A stretch of DNA of 64,000 nt, taken from Syngnathus acus (Eukaryota; Chordata; Actinopteri; Syngnathiformes; Syngnathidae). The notes beneath the pieces were generated by a model. The model was not told where the DNA came from. It saw only the letters and a list, made by a program, of their open reading frames with translations, and ran no database searches. How positions within the stretch are numbered: position 1 is the stretch's first letter; every line of letters starts with the position of its first letter. Made by a program: the position numbers and the translations under genes. Shown piece by piece: positions 31,901 through 38,734 of the stretch. Location of the stretch: the NCBI RefSeq assembly GCF_901709675.1, contig NC_051087.1:17424067-17488066 (forward strand). The letters are read 5' to 3'.

Positions 31901-33642
31901 TTTTTATCCCAGCTGCTTCACACTAGGCAGTGAAAGTTAGAGATTGCGGCTTGATGATCCCAGTAGTACCATATTATGGGCATAAAGCAAATACCGAGGC
32001 CACCAAACAAACCCTCAACCTCTTGATTGCACCTAGAAATTCTTTCCATAAAGGTTACGAACACAATCTGTGGTTAAGGACAGCCTTGGCAGTGTCCAAT
32101 TGGATTTGGCAATGCAAACAAAACTTTAAGTATGCGTAATTTCTCTGCCTCACACACCAACTCGGGCTCTTTCCCTGCCAACTGACATTCCATGTTCCAA
32201 GAGCCAGCTTTAGTATCTGAGAATCAAATTGCTAAATTCCCTATCTTGGGCCAGGTCACAGTACAACCAACCTTTGGCCCCTTCCAAGGGTGGTGAGCCC
32301 TCTGGAACTTCTACCTTCATAAAGCCTTGAATTACATGAGTAAAAATATACTGCATGTTATGAATCATCAGCTAGTGACACATGATTTTTTCTTTATTGG
32401 AGGTTTGCCAAGTACTATAAGATGGAAAATGGGACTGACTATCGTACACTGGTGAAAGCCTATGCAATAAGGTTTGATGTGCTTGTCAATGGAAATGTGA
32501 GTATTATACGCTTTGGTGTTGTTTAATTTTTTTTTAATTAGACTTAACAATATGTTTTACATTGTAGGCAGGCAAGTTTAACATGATTCCCACACTTATA
32601 AACATGGTGGCAGCCTTCACTTCAGTAGGAGTGGTGAGTGTTGCTTATCGAACAATGGTTCTTAACCGGGGGTGCTCGCAGCTTCCTAGGGGGTGCGAAG
32701 ATACCCTGGGGGAAATTTACAATTTTTCGGGGATAATGGTCGGGTAACTGAAAAAAGTGAAAAAATCTGGAAATCAAGAAGTCACTGTGTTAATTGGCAT
32801 TAGGGATAATGCTAATTAAGCCTTATAGCTGTAAAGTAAACCAATTATTATTATTATAATTATTTAGGGTTAGGGTTAGGGGTGCGAGAACTGGTTGGTG
32901 AATTGAATGGGGTGCGAACAAGGAAAAAGGTTAAGAACCACTGTTATAGAACATTGTATGGAATCGATAAAATACAAAAAAATATCATCTTCCAGTAGAG
33001 GTTATATGTCTTGATAGCACTTGAACAATCTGCTCAGCTTCTGGTTCTTCAGTGCGAGAGGGGGTAAAAAAACATCAAATTGGGGTCAACAGAAATCCAC
33101 CGTCCATCCAGTGTTCTGCTAAATTAAGTTCATAACGTCTTCAGAAGGCTTAACCACTAAATCTGGCATCCACAACAAGTCTCTTAAATTTTGAAAATGT
33201 CTGTGCATTTTGTGAAAAGGCATTTAACATAATTTTTTAGCCATGTGTCATAGCAACAGCAAGTGCAAAGCAGGGTTGATTGAAATCACTTTATCAATTC
33301 AATTCAATTAGCTTATTCTTTGCACAAATGCAGCGTAACATCAGGGCAAGAGTAAGAATGCAACACCAATAATTAATCTATTCACCAACCATCATTTATG
33401 ATAATTGAAATACTGTCACATTTTATGGCATATTTTATATTGTGTGTCCACAAATTCACAAAATATTCACATAAACATTTGGGGATCATGTTTTGTCAAT
33501 AAGTCGAGTCTGCTTTGCTCATGTTGTGATTGTATCCTTATTTTGCAATTTAACTATCATTTAGGGCACTGTGCTGTGTGATACAATACTGCTGAACTTT
33601 CTGAAGGGAGCAGCGCTGTACAAGGCCAAGAAATTTGAAGAG
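15881..33642 (+). CDS. p2rx3: P2X purinoceptor 3-like gene, six consecutive exons (partial)
   Basis: ATP-gated trimeric cation channel subunit of the plasma membrane; in vertebrates P2X3 is typical of sensory neurons. Six exons at 15881-15958, 16059-16200, 30684-30820, 32403-32496, 32568-32633 and 33565-33642 have AG acceptors and GT donors, compatible phases, and join without a stop. Lengths 78, 142, 137, 94, 66 and 78 nt fit the conserved P2X exon series 6-11. The encoded part covers the lower extracellular domain ([51 protein letters not shown]) and TM2 ([20 protein letters not shown] then [11 protein letters not shown]). Residues match recalled mammalian P2X3 better than other P2X members. 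Exons 1-5 and the C-terminal exon were not found. The intron between the second and third exons is 14.5 kb of transposons. Confidence 0.9.
16059..16200 (+). CDS. p2rx3: P2X exon (canonical exon 7)
   Basis: 142 nt; acceptor ATGCTCAG, donor GTAGAG (weaker than consensus). Encodes [31 protein letters not shown] and NFTKLADK with two of the conserved extracellular cysteines. Its phase fits the previous exon (AA + A gives Lys). Confidence 0.92.
16384..17228. repeat. Intronic stretch with GA microsatellite and LINE-tail-like repeat
   Basis: 16784-16822 is an AG/GA simple repeat. It is followed by AAATACTTTATTGATCC, a motif seen at the 3' end of fish LINE-derived repeats. A GACAACAAAAGACCGGAAG tract at 16927 is directly duplicated at 17044 (about 60 bp each, one or two differences). 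No gene is visible. Confidence 0.6.
17229..17342 (+). pseudogene. LINE-X-like RT scrap, left of the gypsy insertion
   Basis: Frames give [20 protein letters not shown], matching the [20 protein letters not shown] tract of the LINE-X copy at 43932-44633. The element resumes after the gypsy insertion at 22452 with [18 protein letters not shown], so the LTR element landed inside this RT. Both ends are truncated. Confidence 0.7.
17343..17653 (+). repeat. 5' LTR of the gypsy element
   Basis: Starts TGTCACGTGC and ends CCCTTACA (TG...CA). It contains a CTATATCA box near 17429 (possible TATA element) and CAATAAAG near 17606 (possible polyadenylation signal). Its sequence is nearly identical to 22141-22451. 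No standard tRNA primer-binding match was recognised right after it. Confidence 0.93.
17673..18650 (+). CDS. gag: Gypsy Gag polyprotein
   Basis: 325-codon open frame from the first ATG after the LTR ([20 protein letters not shown]). It has an N-terminal coiled-coil/Gln-rich tract (about residues 10-60), then a capsid-like retrotransposon Gag domain ([47 protein letters not shown]). A basic Arg-rich tract ([17 protein letters not shown]) and a single CCHC zinc knuckle [14 protein letters not shown] near the C-terminus follow. It is intact. Role: particle assembly and RNA packaging. It overlaps the protease frame, implying a programmed frameshift or read-through. Confidence 0.93.
   Translation: MQPANDETALSRLERAETAISSLSADIRNLIEVGQQQQLQQQEMAQALQRLSVAAFPAVTAPPHRPSAEARRLVDVPEPRLGNIEKFNGDPKHVRAFVTNCRIMFSLQPVTFASESAKVGFVLTHLTGEARLWGLAEYERMAPACDLFDAFAEEFLCLFDLGSAAEDATEELATLRQGSRSVAEYALKFQTLAGSTGWNTLALVSTFLNGLAEYMKDELVSCDHPRTLKGAMDLAARVDRRIRTRRRDRERRSLRNPRGHLPPSAGDPPTTPPAEPMDLGRAQVPSEEHRQRFSLGLCFYCGEGGHRVAGCPLKGRSSRGVGGSA
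18563..19039 (+). CDS. pol: Gypsy protease segment of Pol
   Basis: A frame shifted by one relative to gag contains [16 protein letters not shown] (the retropepsin DSG catalytic triad) and [13 protein letters not shown], a tract conserved downstream in Ty3/gypsy Pol. Upstream residues overlap the Gag C-terminus. It runs to a stop at 19039. One extra base in a five-G run near 19016-19020 separates it from the RT frame; restoring frame there gives continuity, so it may be a mutation or an assembly error. Confidence 0.88.
   Translation: MFLLWGGGSSGGGVPVKRPELTRRRGIRVSSTSTGFPSPSTLTLQPRVQLAAGDQNVAALVDSGAEGNIMDISLARQWGIDFLPLSPSIPACAIDGHLIGEVAFVTEPVKLLLSGNHHETIQFFLLSLPGQQLILGHPWLRQHNPVLDWGSGGCSAVE
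19014..21254 (+). CDS. pol: Gypsy reverse transcriptase, RNase H and integrase core
   Basis: 746 codons. [37 protein letters not shown] (catalytic Asp), [13 protein letters not shown] and [11 protein letters not shown] (YLDD). RNase [50 protein letters not shown]. Integrase: H...H...CSICNRC zinc finger at about residues 595-625, then [28 protein letters not shown] and [13 protein letters not shown], giving the DDE triad. The frame ends in a premature stop at 21252 after a one-base shift near 21230; the integrase continues in another frame. The upstream start is only the ORF edge, not a true initiation site. Confidence 0.94.
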   Translation: MGVVRQWSERCHRVCLKAATRPLGRAPPRYSPDISNVPALYHELKEVFSKARATSLPPHRSYDCAIDLLPGTFPPKGRVYSLSALERRAMEEYIRESLAAGIIRSSSSPAGAGFFFVKKKERTLHPCVDYRGINEITVKNRYPLPLLSSAFECLQGAIIFTKLDLRNAYHLIRIREGDEWKTAFNTPSGHYEYLVVPFGLTNAPAVFQSLINDVLRDMLDKFVFVYLDDILIFSRSLPEHIKHVRAVLRRLLENSLFVKAEKCEFHASSVKFLGYVVREGSIEMDPGKVQAVTSWPVPETRKRLQQFLGFANFYCRFIRGYSTVAAPLTALTSPASPYKWTERAEQAFQELKRRFTSAPILRVPDTDRQFVVEVDASNVGVGAVLSQRSRQDDCLHPCAFFSRRLSASERNYDIGNRELLAVKLALEEWRHWLEGATTPFIVWTDHRNLEYLRSAKRLNARQARWALFFDRFEFSLSYRPGSRNAKADALSRLFPGGEEGQGPPPTILPSSVRVAALSWEIERQVEAASRDQPGPSNCPKGRLFVPEGLRSSILQWAHDSRLACHPGAARTRYVVAQRFWWPTWQVDTSNYIRACSICNRCKTSTRPPAGLLQPLPVPQHPWSHLSIDFVTGLPPSEGNTVVLTVVDRFSKMTHFIPLPKLPSVKQTASIMVREVFRHHGLPQDIVSDRGPQFASTFWAEFCRLLGATASLSSGFHPQSNVQAERLNQELGRSLRCMAAGSNSFPG
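21218..21757 (+). pseudogene. pol: Gypsy integrase C-terminal domain (shifted frame)
   Basis: Continues the integrase: [28 protein letters not shown], then [19 protein letters not shown] and [38 protein letters not shown], the standard GPY/F-type module. Past about 21720 the frame no longer matches the family because of another single-base change in a GGGGG run; the chromodomain follows in the next frame. The open frame extends to 22165 only by chance. Confidence 0.85.
21757..22053 (+). pseudogene. pol: Chromodomain at the integrase C-terminus
   Basis: [40 protein letters not shown] is a typical retrotransposon chromodomain (aromatic residues Y, W, W preserved). This places the element in the chromovirus lineage, in which the domain is thought to steer integration to heterochromatin marks. 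A Pro/Arg/Gly-rich tail follows. A 20-base T run (about 22090-22109) lies before the 3' LTR. The domain is only reachable after frame correction. Confidence 0.85.
22141..22451 (+). repeat. 3' LTR of the gypsy element
   Basis: Same TGTCACGTGC...CCCTTACA limits and length as the 5' copy, followed directly by the TGTAA target duplication. Differences from the 5' LTR are scattered single bases, for example GGATCACG versus GGACCACG and CTTCGCTC versus CTTCACTC. Confidence 0.93.
22452..22531 (+). pseudogene. LINE-X-like RT scrap between gypsy and pogo-like insertions
   Basis: Reads [27 protein letters not shown], matching [20 protein letters not shown] in the copy at 43932-44633. It is cut on the left by the gypsy 3' LTR and on the right by the pogo-like element at 22532. 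The next piece of the same LINE is near 23840. Confidence 0.72.
22676..23083. repeat. 204-bp tandem duplication inside the pogo-like element
   Basis: CAATCGCGCATCGCATTCAG starts at 22676 and again at 22880. The two units share AACACACTTA, GACGACACATCGTTTGATGC and GGTGTGTTATTGTCAAATAT with few differences. They lie directly upstream of the transposase-like ORF, where they would form its leader or promoter region. Confidence 0.8.
23151..23546 (+). CDS. Pogo/CENP-B-type DNA-binding protein (transposase N-terminus), 131 aa
   Basis: An ATG at 23151 opens an intact frame: [40 protein letters not shown] (first helix-turn-helix), a basic linker, then a CENP-B-like second HTH region ([40 protein letters not shown]). 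It stops at 23544-23546 directly after this bipartite domain. The DDE catalytic domain that follows in full transposases is absent. If made, the protein could bind element ends without cutting. Function is inference; the domain call is from the motif pattern. Confidence 0.75.
   Translation: MVKRASYSIAFQKKVIEVAEELGNRAAARQFDVNESNIRLWRKKKNQFDTAKASARAPGRGKKAQYPDVEEQLVEFIRERRAGGIAISTLEIRILAMKWIKRDHPDSNFRASPKWCYLFMRRNDISIRRRT
23665..23902 (+). pseudogene. LINE-X-like RT scrap, right of the pogo-like insertion
   Basis: Near 23848 the frame reads [17 protein letters not shown], matching YKSLHGLAPSYLVDLVVPYV of the LINE-X copy at 43932-44633. It is interrupted at 23905 by a TA-flanked repeat. Together with 17229-17342 and 22452-22531 it is one RT split by two transposons. 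Confidence 0.65.
23905..24232. mobile_element. Left arm of a CAGTAATCCCTC-type MITE
   Basis: Begins CAGTAATCCCTCGTTTATCG after TA (23903-23904), as in the element at 3352. Its AT-rich body (ACTTTTATGAACCTTTATTG, ACACTTTAGTAAACATTTTA) resembles the AT halves of the satellite units at 26.4-27.4 kb. No right terminus was found, so the element is incomplete or has been expanded by the satellite. Confidence 0.6.
24430..25868 (+). pseudogene. LINE reverse transcriptase, 3' half, broken
   Basis: Shows [40 protein letters not shown] (motif B), [13 protein letters not shown] (catalytic YADD), [15 protein letters not shown] (motif D) and [10 protein letters not shown] (motif E). An in-frame TAA follows at 24959-24961. 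The frame resumes with [20 protein letters not shown], is split by a SINE at 25122-25412, then [20 protein letters not shown] and [10 protein letters not shown] with another stop. Its 3' UTR ends in ATTATTATCA repeats. It resembles LINE-X in the C-terminal part but is a distinct family. Confidence 0.85.
25122..25412 (-). repeat. tRNA-derived SINE, antisense
   Basis: Read on the minus strand it starts with a tRNA-like head: GGCCTAGTGGTAGAGTGTCC (A box) and GGTTCAAACCC (B box). It continues with CATACCAAAGACTATAAAAA and ends TGATCATTGGGACTTTAA-like. It is almost identical, inverted, to 35697-36010. Pol III promoter boxes look intact. Confidence 0.85.
26036..26380. other. AT-rich stretch leading into the satellite
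   Basis: No gene is seen. From 26222 it holds GTTATTGTGTTTTAAATAAT and CACTTTTGTAAAATTTTTAA tracts that correspond to 24040-24130 and to the AT halves of the satellite units, so the array probably expanded from this kind of MITE interior. Confidence 0.5.
26380..27420. repeat. 162-bp satellite, six to seven tandem units
   Basis: The motif GGCTCCTCTCTGCTCTTGCG recurs at about 26395, 26555, 26717, 26879, 27043 and 27205, with a diverged copy at 27345, a spacing of 162 bp. Each unit has a GC-rich half (GACTGACGCGCCCC, GGCCCAGCGCGAGCGCATCC) and an AT-rich half. A further isolated unit lies at 27765-27865. Because 162 is divisible by three, the units stay open in one frame (26347-26910; 26898-27371) as 54-residue repeats. 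I regard that as a by-product of the period unless transcription is shown. Confidence 0.9.
27421..27900. other. GC-rich stretch with one isolated satellite unit
   Basis: No gene is recognised. 27421-27760 is GC-rich with no close repeat partner in the window. 27765-27865 is a diverged satellite unit (GCTCTGTTCTTGCCGTGCTG, CCCAGCGCGAGGG, CACAAGACTTTT). Spacing shows it was separated from the array by about 340 bp of unrelated sequence. Confidence 0.5.
27900..28400. repeat. Region of scattered GTGAACG/CAGTGAGTGAAC motifs
   Basis: Short motifs of the types GTGAACGG, ATCAGTGAGTGAAC and GAACAATTCGTTC occur many times without fixed spacing (for example 27952, 28172, 28211, 28296, 28336). This looks like a degenerate transposon with internal short repeats. 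No ends were defined. Confidence 0.45.
28478..29050 (+). repeat. Dispersed repeat beginning with an ATC microsatellite
   Basis: 28483-28498 is (ATC)n. It is followed by a tract with TACAGCCGGATGCCCTTCCT GACGCTAACCC, a pattern I recall from abundant fish SINE-like repeats. Open frames across it have no protein pattern. 29051-29695 beyond it shows nothing I can name. Confidence 0.5.
29696..29766. repeat. TA microsatellite with palindromic CCACTG...CAGTGG units
   Basis: Blocks of (TA)n are separated by CCACTG and CAGTGG. The central CCACTG-(TA)n-CAGTGG stretch is a perfect palindrome of about 30 bp. CAGTGG is also the first six bases of the pogo element that starts at 29767, so the array looks built from that element's terminus. 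Confidence 0.75.
29767..30560 (-). mobile_element. Pogo/Tigger-like element with DNA-binding ORF
   Basis: The ends CAGTGGAGCCTCGGTTTTC and GAAAACCGAGGCTCTACTG are inverted repeats flanked by TA (29765-29766, 30561-30562). The body of about 790 bp carries a minus-strand ORF with a CENP-B-type HTH and no catalytic domain. The intron position is about 120 bp upstream of the third detected P2X exon. Confidence 0.85.
30055..30360 (-). CDS. Tigger/CENP-B-type HTH protein (transposase N-terminus), 101 aa
   Basis: The minus-strand ATG at 30358-30360 gives [20 protein letters not shown], then [20 protein letters not shown] and [20 protein letters not shown], the psq/CENP-B N-terminal HTH of Tigger transposases. 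The frame ends in unrelated hydrophobic residues at 30055. The second HTH and DDE domain are missing. A longer frame upstream to 30423 lacks family similarity, so I chose the MPPKEA start. Confidence 0.75.
   Translation of the reverse strand: MPPKEASGSSKADNGEKRKVVHKTVEFKKELIAKYEYGVRVSELAREFCMAKSTISSILKNKDALKGSDVARGATVLTNKPLLFVVLLFPHNLKRYLLLLE
30684..30820 (+). CDS. p2rx3: P2X exon (canonical exon 8)
   Basis: 137 nt; acceptor TTGTTAG, donor GTATTT. Encodes [20 protein letters not shown], then [20 protein letters not shown] and PGYNFR. The NFR Arg is part of the conserved ATP-binding set of P2X receptors and is completed across the splice (AG + G). Confidence 0.93.
30821..32402. other. P2X intron with microsatellite and LINE relic
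   Basis: 30821-31420 holds no gene I recognise. 31427-31530 is (CCAT)n, then CT-rich, then (CCGT)n simple repeats. 31540-32320 is a LINE relic described separately. The rest is unique-looking intron. Confidence 0.6.
31540..32320 (-). pseudogene. RTE-like LINE C-terminal relic, antisense
   Basis: Tracts such as CTCCACTTAGGGCAGGATCT, CACTCCACCCTTTTCTGACT and GAGATTGCGGCTTGATGA correspond to 36690-37260, where the minus strand still reads as an RT thumb (EFRYLGVLF). This copy is more decayed, with several stops in each minus frame. Confidence 0.65.
32403..32496 (+). CDS. p2rx3: P2X exon (canonical exon 9)
   Basis: 94 nt; donor GTGAGT, acceptor TTTATTGGAG. Encodes [20 protein letters not shown], then [11 protein letters not shown]. 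The Lys of FAKYY is one of the conserved ATP-contact residues in P2X receptors. Phase 2 to phase 0. Confidence 0.93.
32568..32633 (+). CDS. p2rx3: P2X exon (canonical exon 10)
   Basis: 66 nt; acceptor ATTGTAG, donor GTGAGT. Encodes [20 protein letters not shown], then GV: the start of the second transmembrane helix lining the pore. Separated from the previous exon by an intron of only 71 bp. Confidence 0.93.
32653..32943. mobile_element. 291-bp hAT MITE next to a splice donor
   Basis: Ends CAATGGTTCTTAACC and GGTTAAGAACCACTG are inverted repeats. Flanking 8-mers TTATCGAA and TTATAGAA differ at one base (32645-32652, 32944-32951). It begins 19 bases after the exon end at 32633. Confidence 0.82.
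32944..33564. other. P2X intron sequence, no feature seen
   Basis: About 600 bp between the hAT MITE and the last detected exon. It shows no repeat pair in the window and no gene; the acceptor region TTTAACTATCATTTAG precedes 33565. Confidence 0.6.
33565..33642 (+). CDS. p2rx3: P2X exon (canonical exon 11)
   Basis: 78 nt; acceptor ATCATTTAG, donor GTAATG. Encodes [20 protein letters not shown], then AKKFEE: the end of TM2 and the first cytoplasmic residues, including the conserved YKxKKFE stabilising motif of P2X C-termini. In mammals one short exon follows; I could not identify it downstream. Confidence 0.93.
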
Positions 33643-34055
33643 GTAATGAGAATACATTTTTTTAATGTTGTGGATCTAGTTCCCTCAGCTTGGGACAACA
33701 TTATACAAAAAAAGTGTATTCTGGTCAGATATGTTTTAAAACAGGTTACATATATTGAGTTTGAGTTACCATGCCCATGCACAGCTTTTCTGATGAACTC
33801 CTCAATCTGACAGGGGCCTCAGGTTATCCACGGGGTTGTAAAAGGTATTGAAAGGTAGTAAATAATATTAGCGATAAATAAGGCCATTAAAAAGTATTAT
33901 AAAGTAGTATATGCCATTTGGCGAAGTAATTCATTTTCAAACTGCTACCCACCTGTAAGACTTTTTCGCATTTGTATTAAGTGTTGGCCTATTCCCTAAA
34001 AATCATGTAATTTCATTTATTATATAAATTATATGTGCGGATAGGACCTGTAACC

Positions 34056-34780
34056 CGGTGTTTCCCAAACCTTTTTCATTCACGGCACACCTTTTCATTG
34101 GAAAAGGCACACCAGCAACAAAAATCTGTTCTTCTATATTAAAATCAGTTATATTACAGCGAAAGACGTAAAGTCCTATTCCTATATATATTTATATATA
34201 CCGTATTTATTCTAATTATCGCCCATATTCTAATAATCGCCCAGTATGTGTTAGCGATGACATAAATAAAAAACATTGATACCTCTAATTATCACCCATG
34301 CTGCTAAAAATTCCCCCCAAAACTTACGCTTTCCTCCGCGACCGCATGCCGACGTCATTGCACAAGTTTAAATATGACTGATTTGACAGCACGTCGAATG
34401 TCCCTTTTAAATTGTTTTTCTCCATAAACTATGATACAATTACACTTTTACGTTATCGGGGCGTGCGCTCGAACAAGACGACCGCGATAACATGACGTGT
34501 GCAACACGTGATGTGCGACGGTAACGTGTCGCATCGATGGAGCGTCAATTGACGCACCCCGCTGTTTGAGGTAGATCAAAACAGCCGCTGTTCTAGTGTT
34601 ATAAGAACACCAGTGAGATCCAGGTATTGCATACTACATGAGGAAAATATACATATTATCGCCCATTTCAGTGCCCCTTGGCGATCGGACAAAAAGTGTT
34701 CTCTATTAATCGCTCCGTACTTAATATTGGACAATTCCCCACGGCACAGCTGAACATCTCACAGCTGTTGGGAAACACTG
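34056..34780. mobile_element. hAT MITE with exact 8-bp duplication
   Basis: Ends CGGTGTTTCCCAAAC and GTTGGGAAACACTG. CTGTAACC is repeated exactly at 34048-34055 and 34781-34788. The interior includes TAATTATCGCCCA-type repeats (34210, 34230, 34655) that may mark another inserted MITE without clear ends. Confidence 0.83.
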
Positions 34781-34957
34781 CTGTAACCTACAGTATGTTG
34801 TAGTGTGCGGCGTCAATGCAATGCTGCATGTGGATGCTAGCAACCGTAAAAAAAAAAGAAGGTCCATAATGTTTCTGTAAGCGTTCGCAGTAAAAACGTC
34901 AACAAAATTATTTGCGCCTACATAATATTCCCTGGTAGTGGAGGTAAAACAAAGTCA

Positions 34958-35683
34958 TGGGGAAATGTAAGTTTTTCAATATTTGGTTGGAGGACGCTAC
35001 ATTCAAAGACTGGCTTAAGCCAGTTATTGGTAACAACTGAGAGGCTTATTTCCATGTCTGTAAATAAAAAAAAAACCCATCAATTTCATCTGGATGGGGC
35101 TGACTGCCGTCAGGTCGCACATGAAGTTCAACCCAAGCCAACAGTGAAGGTTGCGCTGACGGGGTGGGCAGGTTAACATTTCAATGTTTTGCAGTAGCGG
35201 GACGGTTACATTACCGCAAAACTCCACTACTCTCTAGCAAGTCACTGCCAGCAGGAGTGCCAGCACCGCGAGTACTATGTTAGACAACAGAAGGCAGATC
35301 CCACTTCAGCGTCGCGAGCTGAGGTGCTGTGGTGCCTGCATACAGCGACCAAATGCCAATCAGACACCTCCATTGAGAGCATTGAAGAGCTTTTCTGCAA
35401 TATGTTTAATGACTTAGAAATAGCAAAAAACTTGGCGTGAGGCAAGGTCAAAACTGGCTACATAATCACGTTTGGTTTAGTGCCATACTTCAAGCTTCTT
35501 GCGAATGTCACCAAAGCCGAACTATTCACCTCATGTTTGATGAAACTCTCAATACGTGTTCAAAGAAAAAACAGATGGACATACACATTCGTTTTTTAGA
35601 GAATGACTGTGACTTCAAGATATTTTGGTTGCGAATTCTTGGGACATGCAAGGGCAGATGATCTGTCACAGCACATCAAAGTA
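34958..35683 (+). pseudogene. Decayed hAT-type transposase or BED-like protein
   Basis: MGKCKFFNIWLEDATFKDWL starts at 34958 and stops at an in-frame TGA after about 27 codons. Further on, AEVLWCLHTATKCQSDTSIE, SIEELFCNMFNDLEIAKNLA, YIITFGLVPYFKLLANVTKA and RYFGCEFLGHARADDL are recognisable across frames. This matches a fish family of transposase-derived proteins I recall by its MGKCKF start and the VTRYF...FLGH tract; its formal name is uncertain. Multiple stops and shifts show it is dead. Confidence 0.55.
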
Positions 35684-35696
35684 AGTCTGTTTTTAT

Positions 35697-36012
35697 GTGT
35701 GCTCAGTGGCCTAGTGGTAGAGTGTCCGCCCTGAGACTGGAAGGTTGTGGGTTCAAACCCCGGCCGGGTCATACCAAAGACTATAAAAATGGGACCCATT
35801 GCCTCCCTGCTTGGCACTCAGCATTAAGGGTTGGAATTGGGGGGTTAGATCACCAACTGATTCCCGAGCGCGGCACCGCTGCTGCTCACTGCTCCCCTCT
35901 CCCCCAGGGGATGGATTAAAATCACACGGGGATGGGTTAAATGCAGAGGACAAATTTCACCACACCCAGGTGTGTGTGTGACGATCATTGGGACTTTAAT
36001 CTTAATCTTTAA
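35697..36012 (+). repeat. tRNA-derived SINE, sense copy
   Basis: A box region TGGCCTAGTGGTAGAGTGTC and B box GGTTCAAACCC (35752-35762) are followed by the body (TAAAAATGGGACCCATTGCC). The 3' tail is TTAATCTTAATCTTTAATC. Body fragments without the head lie in pogo-like copies at about 1308 and 10538. Confidence 0.88.
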
Positions 36013-36690
36013 TCTTTAAGAGAGAGTGAACCAAGAATAAATAATAGATATAATAGAATACAATACATGCTAAAAACATACAGTTTTTCTAACTTATCTC
36101 ACTGCCAAACGCCTGCCCGATGTTATACGGAAGGAAAATGTAATGCCGTATTTGCAGACAAAGGTTGTCCATGCATGTGTGTGAGCAAGAGAACCATAAG
36201 TAAGCAGTGTTTTACTTCCAAAATGTAATTAGTCACAGATACTAGTTACTTTTCCAAAAGAGTACAGTGATCCCTCGCTTTTTGCGGGAGATGTGTTCCA
36301 GAACCTCTGCAAAGTAGAAATGCTATATACATTATTTAGCAATTTAAACACGATTGTGTTGAAATTTCCAACACATAGTGTTTCTTGTTGGCTGCTAGAG
36401 GGCATGTGTGTATTAAGTTAATTGGAAATATGGTTTACCTAGCAAAGAAATTCAAAGTGTCCACCTTCAGAATTACCACACTACATCATTCATAGCGAAA
36501 CCAAAGTGAGTCACGGCTGCATTACACTTACCCATTCAGAAAGCCGTGTGAGAAAATGACAGTAATCTGTAACTTTATTAGTAACACCTATCACTGAAGT
36601 CATAGTTGCAGCTGGAAGTGGTATTGATATTAAAAAATATTGTGAAGGTATTAAAAATTTGTTAAAAAGTACTAAATTCCACTTGGGAAT
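36013..36690. other. Stretch with a MITE arm, otherwise unassigned
   Basis: 36263-36345 begins ACAGTGATCCCTCGCTTTTTG, a diverged left arm of the CAGTAATCCCTC MITE family; no right arm is visible. No gene is seen. Confidence 0.5.
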
Positions 36691-38690
36691 TTTTGTATGT
36701 ACCCTGGACTTCTATATTCGTTCAGCTCATCCCGCAGAGTCCAAAGAAAATCCCAGGCCAGCCAAGAGATGTGTCTCTCCAGTGTGTCGTCCCTGGGGCC
36801 TCCTTGCGTTGGTACATGGCTTCTACTATACTATCTCTAAAGGAGCGCCTGGACACCCTGCGGAGGAAAGTCATTTCGGCCGCTTGTATCTGGGATCTTG
36901 TTCCTACTGTCACGACCCACAGCTCGTGACCATAGATGAGGGAAGGACCATAGATCGACCAGTAAATCGAGAGCTTCGCCTTTCAGCTCATTTCCTTCTT
37001 CACAATGACAAACTGGTACAGAGTACGCATCACAGCAGATGTTGCATCGATCCGCTCCATCCTGCCCTCATTCGTAAATAATACCCCAAGATACCTGAAC
37101 TCCTTAACTTGGGGTAAGATCACATCCCCGACCCGGAGAGGGCATTCCACTCTATTCCGACTGAGGACCATGGTCTCAGGATATTGACGGACTGATTTTA
37201 ATCCCAACTGCTTCACAACCGGCTGCAAATCGACCAGTGAGAGTTGGAGATCACGGCTTGGTGATTCCTCTGTAGTTGGAGCACACCCTCCGGTCCTCCT
37301 TCTTAAAAAGAGGGACCAACACCCTGGGCTGCCAATCCAAAGGCACTGTCCCGGATGGCCATGCATTTTTGTATAAGTGTTTCAGCTAGGACAGCCCCAC
37401 AACATACAGAGCCTTTCAGAACTCCTGGTGGATTTCAACCACTCCCGGGGCCCTGCCAACGAGGAGTTTTTTAACCACCTTGGTGACAGAGATAGGAGAC
37501 ACCACCTCAGGAGTTTCCAGGGTCTGCTTTCTCAGTGGAAGACATGTCGGTGGAATTGAGGAGGTCTTTGAAGTATTCTCCCCGCAGACTCACAACGTCC
37601 CGAATAGGCAGTAGCACGCTATCGCCACTATATGCACAATGCACTGCTTTCCTCTCCTGTGACGCTGGATGGTGGACCAGAATTTCCTCTGAGCCATCTG
37701 GAAGTAGTATTCCATAGTCTCACCAAACTCCTCCAACACCAGAGTTTTTGATTTAACGGCCACGCCGCATTCAGCTCAACCATCCAGTACCCGTCAGCTG
37801 CCTCCGGAGTCCCACAGGCCAAAAAGGCCCAATGGCACTATTTCTTCAGCTTAACAGCATCGTTTACCACCATTGTCCACCAGCGGTTTGGGGATTGCCG
37901 CCATAACATGCACCGACCACCTTACAACAACCGATCGGGCGCTTCAACAATAGAGGCACGAAACATGGTCCACACAGACTCAATGTCCTGGATGTGGGCA
38001 AAGTTCTGGAATTTGAAACACTTTCTAACAGGGGGATTCTGCCAGATGTTCCCAACAAACCCTCACAATACATTTGGGTCTGCCAAGTCGGACCAGCCTC
38101 TTCCCACACCATTGGAGCCAATACAAGTCGTGATCAGTTGACAGATCCGCCCGAGTGTCCAAAATATGCAGCCACAAACCTGACGACACAAGTACAGACT
38201 CTATCATTGAACTGCGGCCTTGGGTGTCCTGATGCCAAAAGCGCATGTGGACAACCACACCCTTATGCTCAAACATAGTGTTCGTTATGGACAATCCATG
38301 TCGAGCACAGAAGTCAAATATCCCTTCAGGTTATTGCCCACACGACATTGAATTGCCCCAGCAGAATGATGGCGTTCCCAGGGGGAGTGCTCTCCGGCAC
38401 ACCCTCCAAGGACTCCCAAATGGGAAGGCACTCTGAGCTGCTGTTTGGTTCATACGCACAAATAACAGTCGGGACCCATCCCCACCACCACTGGTGTGTA
38501 CCCCATTGTACAGGCGCCAAGCTGGGAGGGAAATGAGTATGCCCATCACGGCAGGCAACTCTACAGTGGAAGTGAGTCCAAACATCCTGACTGCCTAATT
38601 GCAGCAGCAGGCCAAAGAATTAATAAAGGAGAGTGGTAATAACCAGTCAACTTTCCGTCCAGGTGAATCCACATCTCACTGACGAATAGG
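36690..38690 (-). pseudogene. RTE-like LINE, two remnants in antisense
   Basis: On the minus strand 37366-36983 gives KQLGLKSVRQYPETMVLSRN and KEFRYLGVLFTNEGRMERID (motif E and thumb); 36913-36722 gives QIQAAEMTFLRRVSR. 38690-37400 gives linker-like tracts (TPEAADGYWMVELNAA, LWCWRSLVRLWNTTS). The palm with the catalytic Asp pair is missing between them. It is decayed in all frames. The same family as 31540-32320. Confidence 0.65.
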
Positions 38691-38734
38691 AAAAAACTAG
38701 GTACGTGTGCAAGATGGACAGGTCGAATGTCATA

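Noticed and set aside
33813-33858. Short candidate last P2X exon after a CTGACAG acceptor
   Set aside because: Would encode about 14 residues with no likeness to the P2X3 tail; too weak to annotate.
34197-34740. Separate MITE with ATTATCGCCCA ends
   Set aside because: The motif is repeated but no inverted terminal pair or target duplication could be defined.
35703-35775. A functional tRNA gene
   Set aside because: A and B boxes belong to the head of a dispersed SINE with a copy at 25122-25412; no cloverleaf could be completed.
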